Below are positions 5,793 through 5,981 of a stretch of 5,981 nucleotides of DNA, piece by piece (positions within the stretch are counted from its first letter, which is position 1; every line of letters starts with the position of its first letter). Under the pieces are notes generated by a model that saw nothing but the letters and a program-made list of their open reading frames with translations, ran no database searches and was not told the DNA's origin. This DNA comes from Gammaproteobacteria bacterium HGW-Gammaproteobacteria-14 (lineage in GTDB: Bacteria > Pseudomonadota > Gammaproteobacteria > Pseudomonadales > Alcanivoracaceae). A program made the position numbers and the translations under genes. The stretch lies in assembly GCA_002840115.1 (NCBI GenBank), contig PGZG01000117.1, positions 1 through 5,981 on the forward strand, read 5' to 3'.

Positions 5793-5981
5793 ATGAAGGC
5801 GACTCAAGCTGCGGCTATGCGCGGTTTTACTCTGATTGAAATTTTGGTGGTGGTGGCGCTGATCGGTTTGTTAGCGGCTTTCATTGTGCCCAACGTTATG
5901 GGGCAGAGTGAAAAAGCACGAGTGGACCTTGCTCATGCCAATATGAACGCTATTAGTACCCAGCTCGAGATGTTCCGGATG
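5793..5981 (+). CDS. gspG: Type II secretion system major pseudopilin GspG, 3' end beyond window
   Basis: Only the first 63 codons are present; full GspG proteins are about 140-150 residues. An 11-residue leader (MKATQAAAMRG) ends in the Gly11 / Phe12 cleavage site for prepilin peptidase GspO/PilD. The mature N-terminus FTLIEILVVVALIGLL carries the conserved Glu at mature position 5 (residue 16), followed by a hydrophobic helix to about residue 36. The PNVMG sequence (33-37) and the following EKAR and N-terminal helix fit GspG rather than the minor pseudopilins H, I, J or K. Known role: the N-methylated mature protein polymerises into the periplasmic pseudopilus driven by GspE. Its place directly after gspF agrees with the usual E-F-G order. 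The call rests on the N-terminus and context, because the diagnostic C-terminal calcium-binding region lies outside. Confidence 0.92.
   Translation, partial: MKATQAAAMRGFTLIEILVVVALIGLLAAFIVPNVMGQSEKARVDLAHANMNAISTQLEMFRM

Noticed and set aside
1..5981. Mobile elements, CRISPR arrays, tRNA or rRNA genes
   Set aside because: No transposase or integrase reading frames, terminal repeats, spaced repeats or tRNA-like structures were seen; the coding genes account for nearly all of the window.

Overview
The window reads as a chromosomal segment of a Gram-negative gammaproteobacterium. The type II secretion (T2SS) proteins GspE, GspF and GspG are of the classical proteobacterial kind. Base composition looks only moderately GC-rich (low-to-mid 50s by eye), and the genes are tightly packed on one strand. 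A marine lineage such as an Alcanivorax or Hahella relative would fit, but that is a guess from protein flavour and not a demonstrated assignment. All seven genes lie on the + strand. The first (cheR-like) and the last (gspG) run off the window edges.

Left half, 1-1643: a compact signalling cassette made of the C-terminal about 195 residues of a CheR-type methyltransferase, a stand-alone receiver protein (REC plus a C-terminal helix), and a stand-alone CheB methylesterase domain with its complete Ser-His-Asp triad. The gaps are 8 nt and a 1-nt overlap. No MCP, CheA or CheW is present in the window.

Middle, 1644-2920: a 134-bp intergenic region holds a plausible sigma-54-type promoter, a 7-bp inverted repeat and a G-rich tract. 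It is followed by a 380-residue REC-PAS-PilZ protein whose receiver is about 64% identical to the first one by hand alignment. The PilZ domain keeps the RxxxR and NxSxxG c-di-GMP-binding signatures.

Right half, 2923-5981: the start of a T2SS operon, with gspE (cytoplasmic ATPase), gspF (inner-membrane platform) and, after a 113-bp gap, the first 63 codons of gspG (major pseudopilin). gspE starts only 2 nt after the PilZ gene stops, and its Shine-Dalgarno lies inside that gene. No gspC or gspD precedes gspE.

How they may work together (inference): a receptor or hybrid kinase outside the window would be tuned by CheR/CheB methylation and would signal to the two related receivers. The second receiver carries a c-di-GMP sensor and is probably co-transcribed and translationally coupled with the secretion ATPase. 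That would make this a candidate phospho-signal plus c-di-GMP input to type II secretion. Each protein family is well known; the unusual part is the physical join and the REC-PAS-PilZ regulator.
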